Assembly (NCBI RefSeq): GCF_014844075.1
Contig: NZ_CP062165.1
Span: 4,464,001-4,528,000 of the forward strand
Direction: 5' to 3'
From: Paenibacillus sp. JNUCC-31
Lineage (GTDB): Bacteria; Bacillota; Bacilli; Paenibacillales; Paenibacillaceae
DNA: 64,000 nucleotides
Shown: positions 1 to 9,284 of the stretch, one piece after another
Position numbering within the stretch: the stretch's first letter is position 1
How the letters are laid out: every line of letters begins with the position of its first letter
Position numbers and translations under genes: made by a program
The notes under the pieces: model-generated
What the model was told of the DNA's origin: nothing
The model's input: only the letters and a program-made list of their open reading frames with translations
The model's database searches: none

Positions 1-1
1 A

Positions 2-1510
2 CCTCCTGTAACGGCATCCTCCAGTGATACGGGGACTAGCAACTCTAATACAGGTTCAGGAGGCACTTCAGGACCATCAACACCAACGCCTGAACCAAGA
101 CCGCCTGTTGTCATTGTACCTCCGTCTCCCGAGAATCAACCGCCTGTTGTTCAATCGAACATACCCGACAAGAGCGTATTTTTAGGAGATGGTGCACAAG
201 AGATCGATCTGAGCACTATATTTACGGATGCGGATGAAGATGAATTAAGCTATGAAGTTTCAGAAATAGACCAAAGTATCGCTTCTGCTGACATTCAGGG
301 TTCCAAATTAAAAATACAGCCCATTGCTGTAGGTAATACACAGGTAACGGTGAAAGTTAAAGATGGCAAAGGAGGAAGTAAAACAACCTCTTTCCTCTAT
401 GTTGTTCATCCTTTTTTCATTCCACCGCCGATCCCACCAATTCCACCCATTGTAATCCCGCCAATCATATTGCCGCCCATAAACCATGCTCCTGAAGTGG
501 TTGAACCATTGCAAATGGTTGAAGTTGAAATGGGAGCTTCAAATGATCCGATAGACTTGAAAACTATTTTCTCAGACCCGGACGGAGATGAACTGACTTT
601 CGTTGTAACTTCATCCGATAACCACGTTGCGGATGCTGATATTACAGGAAGTATGATGACTCTGAACATCTATTCTCTGGGTAATGCTGAAATCACGGTA
701 ACCGCCAAGGACAGTAATGGAGCGGAAGTGGAGAACAGGTTTAATGTTAAGGTCAAAGCGCCTGTAGCTGTTAATCATAAGCCCACGGCAGTAAGGCAGA
801 TTTCCAAGTTGGAGGTAACTTTGGGAAAGGTAAGCGATACGGTTAACCTGGCTGGAGTGTTCGAGGATTCAGATGGAGACAGTCTATCTTACACGGCAGA
901 ATCTTCAGATGCGAATGTAGTAGATACAAGTGTGCAAGGAGAAACGTTGACTTTGCAATTCAAGAACGTTATGGGTTCAGCTACGGTTACGGTCAAAGCA
1001 ACCGATCCCCGTGGTGAAGAAGCTGAGACCACATTTACGGTTAACGTGGAAGATCCGGATGCAGGAAAGGGATTATTTATTTCCGAGGTAGTCTGGGGTG
1101 AGGATTCCAATCAGGCAATTGAGCTGTATAACCCTACATCCAAACCGCTTAATGCAGGAGATATCACGATTGTACGCAGTGATTCCAGTACTCCTATTAC
1201 GCTGGACTCAGGCACAATAATTCCATCAAATAGTACGTTGGTTCTCGCAGAAGAGTTTAGTGGATTTACAGATGAAGATTATTATTATTTGATTTTGGAT
1301 CTGGTTGAAAAACAGGAACCGGTAACACTAACGCTTTATTACAAAGGGGAAGTCATGGATACGGCAGTTATTGTACCGGCTCAATCTTTGACAAGAAAAT
1401 GGGATACCGTTCAAGGTGACAAAGTTTCTTATGAGCCATCCGAATGGAGCAATATTGGAGAAAACAATTATGGTAACTTGGGCAAGTTTGATTCTTTAAT
1501 CACTCCTTGA
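2..1510 (+). CDS. Cell-surface cadherin-like repeat protein, 5' truncated by the window
   Basis: The frame is open from base 2, so this is the last ~502 residues of a larger protein whose start lies outside. It begins with a Ser/Gly/Thr/Pro linker, then has three cadherin/dystroglycan-like modules (about residues 55-137, 161-255 and 257-350), each with an acidic DPDGD-like calcium-binding motif (DADED, DPDGD, DSDGD). A Pro-Ile-rich linker (about residues 138-161) separates modules one and two. The last ~145 residues, beginning GLFISEV and containing IELYNP, resemble a lamin-tail domain. Such modules are typical of extracellular, wall-attached proteins. The next gene ends in a similar domain and shares the repeats, so the two look like tandem paralogues. 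Function beyond surface display or adhesion cannot be told; any signal peptide or anchor would be upstream. Confidence 0.85.
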   Translation, partial: PPVTASSSDTGTSNSNTGSGGTSGPSTPTPEPRPPVVIVPPSPENQPPVVQSNIPDKSVFLGDGAQEIDLSTIFTDADEDELSYEVSEIDQSIASADIQGSKLKIQPIAVGNTQVTVKVKDGKGGSKTTSFLYVVHPFFIPPPIPPIPPIVIPPIILPPINHAPEVVEPLQMVEVEMGASNDPIDLKTIFSDPDGDELTFVVTSSDNHVADADITGSMMTLNIYSLGNAEITVTAKDSNGAEVENRFNVKVKAPVAVNHKPTAVRQISKLEVTLGKVSDTVNLAGVFEDSDGDSLSYTAESSDANVVDTSVQGETLTLQFKNVMGSATVTVKATDPRGEEAETTFTVNVEDPDAGKGLFISEVVWGEDSNQAIELYNPTSKPLNAGDITIVRSDSSTPITLDSGTIIPSNSTLVLAEEFSGFTDEDYYYLILDLVEKQEPVTLTLYYKGEVMDTAVIVPAQSLTRKWDTVQGDKVSYEPSEWSNIGENNYGNLGKFDSLITP

Positions 1511-1546
1511 TTTCGTTAACTTAACACCAGATACAGAAGGAGAATA

Positions 1547-4500
1547 ATGATGCGAAAAATGAAAAGAACAGCACAATTAGCCATAATTGCATTGCTTCTA
1601 AGTAATGCTGTTCCAGTTGCTGCACAGAGTCGGGATTCAGCAGATCGGATGTTAACCTCATCTAACATATCTTCAGCCTATAATGCTACAAATCAATTAA
1701 ATGATTCAATGGATAAGGCTGTAACTATGGGTATCATTAAAGGAGAACCGGACGGTAACCTTAGGGCAGCTGATCCGATCACTCGTCAGGAACTGGCGGT
1801 TGTTCTTGCACAGGCCCTTGGATTAACAACAAGTAAAAAAGCTTCAGCACCATTTGCAGATGTGAAGTCAGCTAGCTGGTCAGCACCTTCCATTCAAGCG
1901 GTGAAGAAGGCTGGTCTTTTACAAGGAGATGCCAAAGGTTATTTCCATCCAGGGGCAGAGATTACTGGGCAGGAATTAATCACCGTTTTGGTCAGAGCAA
2001 CGGCTTATGCTAAACAAGGTGATCAGGTAGAGTCGCTTCCTTCGGAATGGAAAGGGGCAAGTGCGTGGGCGGCTCCTTATATCCAAGCTGCTGAGAAGGC
2101 TAATCTTTTAAGTGAATATCAGGGAGAGAATAAAGTTAAACAAGGACTTGTTCGAGGCGAAGCCATAGGCATGATGTTGTCAGCGATCTTCCCAGAAACC
2201 CGCCTGTCTGTAGTTCAGTCCATCCAAGGAAGCCAAGTTCAGATCAACGGGGTTGTCTATCAGATCTCTGAACAAGTAGCGGGTCTTCTGAATGATCGTA
2301 ACAAGGCTGTGCTTAATCAGGCAGGAATACAGTTCATGAGCCGAAATCATATGATTACCGATATTAAGACCTTGGAAATTAGAAAAGGCGGAGAAGCAGC
2401 ACAGACAGGAGAGGCGGAATTCACCCGTAATCTGTTATTGAATGCTGGGGAAACCACACTGAATGGAGATTTGACGATTAAGGCAGACTTCATCTCGGTA
2501 CAAGAGCTTAAGATCAAGGGGAAACTGACGATAGCCCCGGAGATGGAGCATGACTTTTATGCCAAAAATATAAATGTGGAACAGCCTGTCTTAGTTCAGG
2601 GTGGCGACAGCAATACCGTTGTGTTCGAGAACGCTGTTCTAAATAATGTGAATGTAGACAAAAGTGATGTGCATATGGTGCTCTCGGGAAGTACCCATGC
2701 TCAAGAGGTTAGCATTGAATCCGACAGTGCGCTTAAAATTGCAGATACGGCTGAGCTGTCTTTGTTGAATATTGTAAATGGCGCAAGTAAGGTGGAATTG
2801 CAGGGAAGCGTCGATACGGTCAAGTTGAATACGTCACAGCCTCTGCAACTTAACGGTAATGTCAACTTGCGACAATTAACGGCAGATGGGGTTGGGGCAG
2901 TTAATCTTAATGCAGTGGGCACCATTCAACAACTTCAGGTGAATAATGCAGCAGCACAGGTTAATCTAACAGGAAATATTAAGGTTGCCGAGGTTTCCTT
3001 GGCAGCCGGAGTGCCATCTTCGGCCGTAAGTGGAAACACAGGAACAGTAACTTCGAATGTGGCATCTCCTTCGTCAGGAGGAACGGGAGGAAGCGAAACG
3101 ACTCCTGTTGTTGCCAATCGGTCACCTGAACTGCTGAAGCCATTTGAAAACCGCAAGTTTACAGCAAATGGTCAGGGTACATCGCTAAACCTGAACAACT
3201 ATGTGACTGATCCGGATGGTGATCCAATAACGTATACGGTTGCTTCGTCCAAATCCTCAGTAGCTAAGGTTGTGCTTAGTGGATCAAATCTCGAAGTTAT
3301 ACCATTGGAACATGGTACAGCCACAGTAACGGTGTCCTCAAATGATGGTCGTGGCAAAAGGTTGAGATCCACATTTGAAGTCAATGTGAATGCCCCTCCG
3401 CTCGCATCGCCTATTCCTGATCAAGAGTTAATAGCAGAGTCAGGCAACAAGGATGTGGATCTCATGGTCTATGTTATGGATGATGAGAAATATGAATCGG
3501 AGTTGCTTTACAGTGTAACGAATAGTGCCCCGGAAATCGTGGATACGGAGATCGTGAAATCGGAATATGGGCAGTCTGTATTGAGGTTAACGCCTAAAAA
3601 GGCTGGAGAGGTTGTTCTTAAAATCAAAGTGGATGATGGGCAAATCGCAGATGATGGCAGTACGGGTGTTACAGAACTCGACATGAGGGTTGTTGTTCTT
3701 CCGCCACTCAACCGTGTGCCTGTGGGGGAGGCTCCACCAAAAATAGACGTATATCTGGGGGATGACATCCCTGTAGTGAAACTGAACGAGCTATATACTG
3801 ATCCAGACGGTGACCCACTTACATTCAGCGCCAGTTCATCTGATCCGGACGGATTGATAGTAGAAGAAATTTCCGGAGTGCTGAATTTTACTGCTTTGAA
3901 ATTTGGAGAATATACCATTCACTTTTTGGTAGACGATGGTAGGGGCGGTTTCATTTCAACTGCATTTCAAGTAAGGGTTAATCCTAAGCCTAATGCTTCT
4001 CCAGTTCTTACGAGTAACCTACCTGCTCAAACGTTGTTTCTGGGTAAGGAAGATACTGTCATTGATCTCTCACAATATTTTAGTGATCCAGATGGGGATG
4101 TGTTAGAGTTTCAAACGCCACTTGACTTCAATAATCTCCTCATTGCAGAGGTGAATATTCAAGATAACAAGCTGATTATTCATCCCAAGCAAGTTGGCAA
4201 ATTTCAAGCTGATATTATAGCAAAAGATATATATGGCAAAGAGGCAACAGCCTCTATTGACATAGAGGTCTTAGAATCAGGAAGTATCGGTTCGATCCCG
4301 GATCAAACGGTAACATGGCCTTGGTCTACTTTGGATATAGACCTTACTCCGTATCTGTTGAATTTTGACATGAACACATTAACGGTTGATGCTTCTTCTG
4401 CAGACGTCAATATTGCAGCGGTCTTAACCAATGGCCCACAGATTTCGGTCACTCCAGTAGCAGAAGGACAAACAACGGTGACGCTGACGGTTTATGATTT

Positions 4501-5596
4501 GGCAGGACGAACAGAACAGATGTCGTTTGGTGTGACCGTTGCAGGGGAGCCTGCCAGTCCGAACGTGGCGCCAGAGGTTGTAAGCAGCATTTACGAACAA
4601 GTGTTAACGCCAACGGTAACGAATGATCGTACGTTTGATCTGAGTCAATTGTTCAGTGATCCTGATGGAGATACGTTGCAGTATACCGTCAGCAGCAGCT
4701 TGGACGAAGCAGTTAGTGCAAGCATTAATGGAAGCCTGTTAACATTGAAACCGGGAACAGGGAATACAGTTGCTCCTTTAACTATAACTGCGAAGGATGG
4801 AAAAGGTGGAGAGGTCGATTACACCTTTAATGTTCGTACGGCTTCACTGGTGAATGGCGGGGTGATGCAGATCAATACGAAGTCAGGGGTAAAGGATGCT
4901 CTAACTTATCCAACTTCGAATGCGTTCCCGGGACAGACGAGTTTCAAGGTATACAGCGGTACGCCAGATTCGACGTTTGCAGGACCGAATACGGTCAATG
5001 GGACGCAAATTCCTTTAACTGTATCTCCGTTGTTATTCTGGATTATCGGGAATGATGGTAGAGCGGTGGTAGTGCAAGTGAACTCGCTAGCACAAGGTTC
5101 ACCGGAATTATTTTTCTCCCAGTATATGGATGCGGGAGATGGGCGTAGTGTCGTCCAACTTTATTACACAGGTGATGGAGACCCGTCACATAAAGCAACT
5201 GGGTATCAGTTAGAAGTACATCAATGGATGAAAAAGACGTCAACAATGAAAGTGACGACGAAAAATGTACTCGATGTTAATCCAGGTATGCCTTATATAA
5301 ACATTAATACTATTTTTTACGACTTTTTCGATATCACTCCAGCCTCATACTACAATGATGAACTGGAATTATATAATCCGGATGAGTATAATGTCGTTGC
5401 ATTAGTTCTCAAAAAAGATGGACGAACTGTGGACGTTTTGGGCGACCCATCTTCGCATGATCAATTTATGCCTGCTGGCGGGACATTTATTCGCAAACGT
5501 GGAATTTACACGGGTTCACAACAATTTTCATTGACAGGTGAATGGAATGGGTTTCCTAAAGGAACGTTGCAGTATGTGAGTACACATACACCGTAG
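1547..5596 (+). CDS. S-layer-homology surface protein with cadherin-like repeats
   Basis: A 1349-residue secreted protein. The start has a clear AGAAGGAG site 4-11 bases upstream (a second ATG follows directly). Residues 1-27 are a signal peptide (basic start, hydrophobic core, AAQ). Residues about 50-220 hold SLH-like modules (GIIKGEPDGNL, ITRQELAVVLAQAL, FADV), which in this family bind pyruvylated secondary wall polymer. A beta-rich region of valine/asparagine repeats follows (about 230-500), then a Gly/Ser/Thr linker and roughly six Ig/cadherin-like modules with DPDGDP motifs. The C-terminus carries a lamin-tail-like segment (ELELYNP). It sits 36 bases after the preceding paralogue and ends at a strong terminator, suggesting one transcript. 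Role inferred: wall-anchored adhesin or scaffold; no catalytic motif was seen. Confidence 0.88.
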   Translation: MMRKMKRTAQLAIIALLLSNAVPVAAQSRDSADRMLTSSNISSAYNATNQLNDSMDKAVTMGIIKGEPDGNLRAADPITRQELAVVLAQALGLTTSKKASAPFADVKSASWSAPSIQAVKKAGLLQGDAKGYFHPGAEITGQELITVLVRATAYAKQGDQVESLPSEWKGASAWAAPYIQAAEKANLLSEYQGENKVKQGLVRGEAIGMMLSAIFPETRLSVVQSIQGSQVQINGVVYQISEQVAGLLNDRNKAVLNQAGIQFMSRNHMITDIKTLEIRKGGEAAQTGEAEFTRNLLLNAGETTLNGDLTIKADFISVQELKIKGKLTIAPEMEHDFYAKNINVEQPVLVQGGDSNTVVFENAVLNNVNVDKSDVHMVLSGSTHAQEVSIESDSALKIADTAELSLLNIVNGASKVELQGSVDTVKLNTSQPLQLNGNVNLRQLTADGVGAVNLNAVGTIQQLQVNNAAAQVNLTGNIKVAEVSLAAGVPSSAVSGNTGTVTSNVASPSSGGTGGSETTPVVANRSPELLKPFENRKFTANGQGTSLNLNNYVTDPDGDPITYTVASSKSSVAKVVLSGSNLEVIPLEHGTATVTVSSNDGRGKRLRSTFEVNVNAPPLASPIPDQELIAESGNKDVDLMVYVMDDEKYESELLYSVTNSAPEIVDTEIVKSEYGQSVLRLTPKKAGEVVLKIKVDDGQIADDGSTGVTELDMRVVVLPPLNRVPVGEAPPKIDVYLGDDIPVVKLNELYTDPDGDPLTFSASSSDPDGLIVEEISGVLNFTALKFGEYTIHFLVDDGRGGFISTAFQVRVNPKPNASPVLTSNLPAQTLFLGKEDTVIDLSQYFSDPDGDVLEFQTPLDFNNLLIAEVNIQDNKLIIHPKQVGKFQADIIAKDIYGKEATASIDIEVLESGSIGSIPDQTVTWPWSTLDIDLTPYLLNFDMNTLTVDASSADVNIAAVLTNGPQISVTPVAEGQTTVTLTVYDLAGRTEQMSFGVTVAGEPASPNVAPEVVSSIYEQVLTPTVTNDRTFDLSQLFSDPDGDTLQYTVSSSLDEAVSASINGSLLTLKPGTGNTVAPLTITAKDGKGGEVDYTFNVRTASLVNGGVMQINTKSGVKDALTYPTSNAFPGQTSFKVYSGTPDSTFAGPNTVNGTQIPLTVSPLLFWIIGNDGRAVVVQVNSLAQGSPELFFSQYMDAGDGRSVVQLYYTGDGDPSHKATGYQLEVHQWMKKTSTMKVTTKNVLDVNPGMPYININTIFYDFFDITPASYYNDELELYNPDEYNVVALVLKKDGRTVDVLGDPSSHDQFMPAGGTFIRKRGIYTGSQQFSLTGEWNGFPKGTLQYVSTHTP

Positions 5597-5659
5597 ATTG
5601 TGGGTAAAACCAAGTGTGTATGGTTTTACATGTAAAGTGTTTCGATAGCACCAGATATA

Positions 5660-5700
5660 AAAAATCCTCGATACTCAGAAAATGAGTATCGAGGATTTTT
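5660..5700. terminator. Bidirectional terminator
   Basis: Perfect 18-bp inverted repeat (5660-5677 and 5683-5700) with a 5-base loop, an A-run on the left and a T-run on the right. It separates the plus-strand surface-protein genes from the convergent small-gene cluster and can serve both. Confidence 0.9.
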
Positions 5701-6109
5701 ATTTAACGGGATAAGGAAACATGCAGCACCTGAGAATTTCTGCCTTCTGCTCTTCTGTACGTTCACGTGGGGCAAATTCTTCTGCGTAGGAACGCTCTAA
5801 CTTGTTGCGCATAAATGTCTCTGCATATGCATTGGGACGGGAGTGAAAGTCTTTGGCGAACTCTCTGAATGCACTGACCTTAAGCACCTTTTCCAGCACG
5901 CTGTTCAACAAGGGGCTGCCCGCGTATAACAGGGAATCGTTCTCTTCACATTCAAACTTGAGATAGAGAAGGGCCTTCTGTAATGCATTGATCTCGCCTT
6001 GGGTAAGGTGAATCGGTCGTGTAGCGTTTTCTCCCGATTCTTCACTGGACTGAGCAGGGTTCTTGTTAGGCTCATGTTTATTTCGGGAAGGTTCGTCCTG
6101 CTTACTCAT
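5699..6109 (-). CDS. Hypothetical small soluble protein
   Basis: 136 residues with a charged, low-complexity N-terminus (about 1-30) and a helical remainder. I do not recognise the family. A helix-rich segment (IHLTQGEINALQKALLYLKF) is followed by several charged helices and a CC pair near the C-terminus. No signal peptide or membrane segment is visible. It lies 14 bases after the stop of the HEAT-like gene, as the last member of a four-gene minus-strand run that includes a colicin-immunity-like gene. It might therefore be an immunity or accessory protein, but nothing in its own sequence shows that. Confidence 0.7.
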   Translation of the reverse strand: MSKQDEPSRNKHEPNKNPAQSSEESGENATRPIHLTQGEINALQKALLYLKFECEENDSLLYAGSPLLNSVLEKVLKVSAFREFAKDFHSRPNAYAETFMRNKLERSYAEEFAPRERTEEQKAEILRCCMFPYPVK

Positions 6110-6123
6110 TGAATATCACTTCC

Positions 6124-6636
6124 TTAATTCGGATGAAGTTCCCGTCTCGCAGATGCGCCAAAATCGGGATGGTATTGAAGTGACTCTAATGCGGACCTGG
6201 CACCAGAAACATGTTGATGTGCAACAAGAATAGCAAAGGCAGCCCATTTGACCAAAATATACGCATCCCCCTCCAGAACCTCCTGAGCCAATTGGATCTC
6301 GGCTTCTGTAATGGGCAATAACGCGAGAGTTTGTAAGACGTAGTTCTGTACATCCTCATCTTCTTCCGAATCGCGAACAAGTTGCGCGGCAGCATGAAGG
6401 ATCTCATCCAGAAGAGCAGAGGAGCCTGCCATACCAAGAGCACGCCAAGCTTCTATACGTACCAGATCTTCTTCGTGTGAATCCAAGCCAATAGCGAGGA
6501 CTTGGTGAATAAGGTGGTTATCCGTTAGCTCAATCAGATCACGAAGTGCCTGCAGTTTTTCTTCTCCACGGACTGCGGCAAAATCGGGCTGTTTATTTTT
6601 GTTGTTGTCGTTGTCGTTATAATTCATATCAGACAT
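6124..6636 (-). CDS. HEAT-like repeat protein
   Basis: 170 residues. After an Asn/Asp-rich N-terminus (about 1-18), paired amphipathic helices (RIEAWRALGMAG, NYVLQTLALLPI, VKWAAFAILVAHQHV) give the pattern of HEAT/armadillo-like repeats, a protein-protein interaction scaffold. No enzyme motif is present and it is predicted cytoplasmic. It lies between the immunity-like gene (6664-6906) and a small unknown gene (5699-6109) with short spacings, so co-transcription is likely. HEAT-like proteins occur in immunity clusters of polymorphic toxins, which is the most interesting reading here, but no toxin gene is in view. Confidence 0.75.
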   Translation of the reverse strand: MSDMNYNDNDNNKNKQPDFAAVRGEEKLQALRDLIELTDNHLIHQVLAIGLDSHEEDLVRIEAWRALGMAGSSALLDEILHAAAQLVRDSEEDEDVQNYVLQTLALLPITEAEIQLAQEVLEGDAYILVKWAAFAILVAHQHVSGARSALESLQYHPDFGASARRELHPN

Positions 6637-6663
6637 ATCCGATCATTCACCTCCTGAAGTTTG

Positions 6664-6906
6664 TTAGGGCTGGGGCGGAAGAATGATTGGACGAGCAGCC
6701 AGGGCCTCCTCCACGATCTGTTCGGGTGTCAAGTCCCGATCATCCCAGAAAATCAGATTACTGATCTCCGTATAAGGCAGCTCTTGCTCTAACTCGTTTA
6801 GCATGTCATCCAGTTCATCCTCGGTTCCTTCGGCATTCATCAGCTTGCGAACCAAATCGATTAAATGCACATGGTTGGACATATTCATACCTCCTAAATG
6901 AATCAT
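6664..6906 (-). CDS. Colicin E/pyocin immunity-family-like protein
   Basis: About 73-80 residues; the start is probably an internal ATG (MNMSNHV or MSNHV, behind a TAGGAGG site) rather than the upstream one. The layout LVRKLMNAEGTEDEL, then an acidic helix, then SNLIFWDDRDLTPEQIVEEAL matches the Im (colicin/pyocin immunity) fold as I know it. In that family a short acidic four-helix protein carries a conserved D/N-L-I-Y/F stretch followed by a SPE/TPE-x-IV helix, and inhibits a cognate HNH nuclease. In Bacillota these occur as orphan or arrayed immunity genes. No nuclease toxin is adjacent within the window. Family assignment is by motif only. Confidence 0.65.
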   Translation of the reverse strand: MIHLGGMNMSNHVHLIDLVRKLMNAEGTEDELDDMLNELEQELPYTEISNLIFWDDRDLTPEQIVEEALAARPIILPPQP

Positions 6907-6918
6907 AGAGTGAACAAA

Positions 6919-7209
6919 CTAGTCTTTCATGGGCTGATCCAATGGATCATACGTAACGAGTACAGGCAACCATTTCGGTTCTAGCGTCAGGCTCATGGGT
7001 TTTCCGTCTTGATCAGCATAAGAAATGATATAGCTACCAAAATGAGATTCATAGATGAAATCCCTGTATTGAAAGGAGTGTTCGGGGTACTTTATGTTCA
7101 CATATAATGTTGTTACCCCTCTGGAAAAGGTCTCTTTCAACATCGGAATTTGGGCCAAAAGCATAATAGCAACAAGAACAATGGCTGTACGTTTAGCGAG
7201 ACGGGTCAG
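6919..7209 (-). CDS. Small membrane-anchored hypothetical protein, possible CTG start
   Basis: The first ATG (at 7164) lies inside a hydrophobic stretch and has no ribosome binding site. Extending in frame to a CTG at 7207-7209 adds 15 residues that complete a basic N-terminus plus a membrane segment (LTRLAKRTAIVLVAIMLLA). It also places a GGGGTG site seven bases before the codon. The remaining ~70 residues (KYPEHSFQYRDF, GSYIISYADQDG) form an apparently extracellular beta-rich domain that I cannot assign; a DUF3139-like fold is one possibility. It is the first gene of the four-gene minus-strand cluster ending at 5699. Start choice is inference; an ATT codon is the other possibility. Confidence 0.55.
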   Translation of the reverse strand: MTRLAKRTAIVLVAIMLLAQIPMLKETFSRGVTTLYVNIKYPEHSFQYRDFIYESHFGSYIISYADQDGKPMSLTLEPKWLPVLVTYDPLDQPMKD

Positions 7210-7274
7210 ATGGATTCACCCCATTATCGAAAATGATTTTTACCCATTAATGAAGGTCCATCTAAAATCAGATG

Positions 7275-8270
7275 TCACTCCACGAGTATAGCAAGATTGC
7301 CAAACTGCTTGCCCTTTTCCATGCGTTCGAATGCTTGTGCTGTATCCTGCAACAGATATGTGCCATCGATTACAGGATGTATATCATGCCGTTCCACCCA
7401 TTGCAGCATCTGGACAAACTCTTCACGGCTTCCCATGGAAGTTCCAAGCAGGCTAACTTGCGGGAAAAAGATCGAGCGGATCGGAATATTCAGATCATCT
7501 CCCGAGCTTGCACCGTACATCACGATACGTCCACCTGGTCTGATTATATCAAAATATTTTGGGAACATGGTTTGTCCTATGCTATCCAAGATCATGTCAA
7601 CAGGTTCCAGACCGTTATGCGAATTCCAGTCTGTATGGCTATCCAATGCACGGTTAGCGCCCAGACGCAAGGCCTCTTTTCTTTTGGCTTCACTTCTGGA
7701 GGTGACGGTTACCTTGGCACCAGCAGCTACAGCCATGAGCAGGGCATAGGTCGCTACACCTCCACCGATGCCGGGAATGAGGATATGTTCACCCTGCTTA
7801 AGTGCGCCACGAGTGAATAGTGCGCGATATGCAGTCAATGCCGAAAGGGACAACACGCCTGCTTCCGTCCATGAGAGATGAGCGGGTTTGGGCAAGGCAT
7901 TTCTGGCAGGGAGCGTCATATATTGTGCGAGCGTTCCATCCGCAGGTCCCCCTATAATATCGGGCACGATAGGTATGTCAGCTGCATGCTCCCAACCGAG
8001 AGTAGGGTGGATGATGACCTCATCACCTACAGATAATCCGTCTACACCTTCTCCAATCTCTACGATTACACCTGCTCCATCTGAACCAAGAATGAGAGGT
8101 GTGTCCTGTGAGGTACGTCCTGCCATGATGAACAGATCTCGATGATTGATTCCAGCGGATTTCAGTTGGATCTGTACTTCACCTGCTCCGGGTGACCGAG
8201 ATGTTGAATTTGTATATTGAAGACCTCCAAGGCCGCTTTGGCCTGAATGTATTATAGCTTTCATTTTCAT
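7275..8270 (-). CDS. Zinc-less MDR quinone/NADPH oxidoreductase
   Basis: 331 residues from an ATG with GGGAGG four bases upstream; a longer frame to 8300 exists but lacks a site. It is a medium-chain dehydrogenase/reductase: N-terminal GroES-like domain (GSDGAGVIVEIGEGVDGLSVGDEV), then a Rossmann NAD(P)-binding domain with GIGGGVATYALLMAVAAGA and a basic TSRSEAKR turn suggesting NADPH. The catalytic and structural zinc cysteines of alcohol dehydrogenases are absent, as in the quinone oxidoreductase/YogA-like branch. Substrate unknown, probably an enone or quinone. It is divergent from the LysR gene at 8403, the usual layout for a LysR-controlled target. Confidence 0.88.
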   Translation of the reverse strand: MKMKAIIHSGQSGLGGLQYTNSTSRSPGAGEVQIQLKSAGINHRDLFIMAGRTSQDTPLILGSDGAGVIVEIGEGVDGLSVGDEVIIHPTLGWEHAADIPIVPDIIGGPADGTLAQYMTLPARNALPKPAHLSWTEAGVLSLSALTAYRALFTRGALKQGEHILIPGIGGGVATYALLMAVAAGAKVTVTSRSEAKRKEALRLGANRALDSHTDWNSHNGLEPVDMILDSIGQTMFPKYFDIIRPGGRIVMYGASSGDDLNIPIRSIFFPQVSLLGTSMGSREEFVQMLQWVERHDIHPVIDGTYLLQDTAQAFERMEKGKQFGNLAILVE

Positions 8271-8402
8271 AATTCCTCCCTGTCTATATAAATACTTCAC
8301 TATTGAGCCTCATTGTACAGATAGGGCAGATTCACGTAAAATGAACAAAAATGAATGTCAGTATCAATTCAGATCATAGATAACAAGAAGGTGACCAGGG
8401 GC

Positions 8403-9269
8403 ATGGATGCAGGAGATTTAAAAATATTTCAGGCGGTTGCCCGTGAAGGCAGTATCAGCAAAGCCGCATTAGCGCTGAATTATGTGCAATCCAATGTAAC
8501 AACGCGAATCAAACAGCTGGAAGAACAGCTGCAAGTGCCACTGTTTCATCGTTCCAATCGAGGCATGTCGCTCACACCGGCGGGTGAGAATTTGCTTGGA
8601 TATGCGGATAAAATATTACATTTGTTATATGAAGCGGAGCAGGCAACGCAGATCGGAAATCCACCTTCAGGTATGCTTCGTGTTGGTGCGATTGAGACCG
8701 CAGTCTCCAGTTATCTGACGCCGCTGCTCGCTGAATACCGTTTATGTTATCCCGAGGTTCAGCATTCGTTAATTACAGGGGGTACACATGAACTCAATCA
8801 GAAGGTCATTCAACATGAGCTGCATGGGGCTTTAATATATGGCCCGGTCGACCACCCTGAGCTGAACTATATGAAAGTGTACGACGAAGAATTGGTGCTG
8901 ATTGCCGAACCCGGGACCCATAAAATGCATGATTTATTGTGCAAACCCATGTTGTTTTTTGAAGTAGGCTGTACTCATCGCGAACAGGCAGAAGCCTTTT
9001 TGAAAGATCAAGGCGTGCACACCCTCAATGTCACGGAATACGGAACACTGGATACTATTTTGAACGGCGTATCTGTCGGGTTGGGTGTATCATTGCTTCC
9101 ACGTTCCTCGGTTACGAAAGCAGAACGAAGAGGTGAGGTTGCAGTCTTATCTTTGCCTGATCCGTATCGCAGGTTGGAAGTAGGATTCGTGCATTCCCGG
9201 AGTGAGCATCGATCCGGAGCACTGGGTGCATTGGTGCAGATGATGACGAAACAAGGACCAGAACAATAA
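8403..9269 (+). CDS. LysR-family transcriptional regulator
   Basis: 288 residues from the ATG at 8403 (MDAGDLKIF), with AGAAGGTGA about 10 bases upstream; the in-frame ATG at 8355 is less likely. An N-terminal winged helix-turn-helix (about 1-60: FQAVAREGSISKAALALNYVQ, VPLFHRSNRGMSLTPAG) is followed by a LysR substrate-binding domain (about 90-285). It is divergent from the oxidoreductase at 7275-8270 and 15 bases before the aldolase-like gene, so it may control either or both. The ~130-base divergent gap is the expected operator region. The inducer cannot be predicted. Confidence 0.9.
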   Translation: MDAGDLKIFQAVAREGSISKAALALNYVQSNVTTRIKQLEEQLQVPLFHRSNRGMSLTPAGENLLGYADKILHLLYEAEQATQIGNPPSGMLRVGAIETAVSSYLTPLLAEYRLCYPEVQHSLITGGTHELNQKVIQHELHGALIYGPVDHPELNYMKVYDEELVLIAEPGTHKMHDLLCKPMLFFEVGCTHREQAEAFLKDQGVHTLNVTEYGTLDTILNGVSVGLGVSLLPRSSVTKAERRGEVAVLSLPDPYRRLEVGFVHSRSEHRSGALGALVQMMTKQGPEQ

Positions 9270-9284
9270 AAGGAGTGAATAACC

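Noticed and set aside
3508..3918. Minus-strand ORFs inside the SLH gene
   Set aside because: Shadows produced by the repeat-rich coding sequence.
7272..7820. 182-codon plus-strand ORF opposite the MDR oxidoreductase
   Set aside because: Antisense shadow; protein families match only the minus strand.
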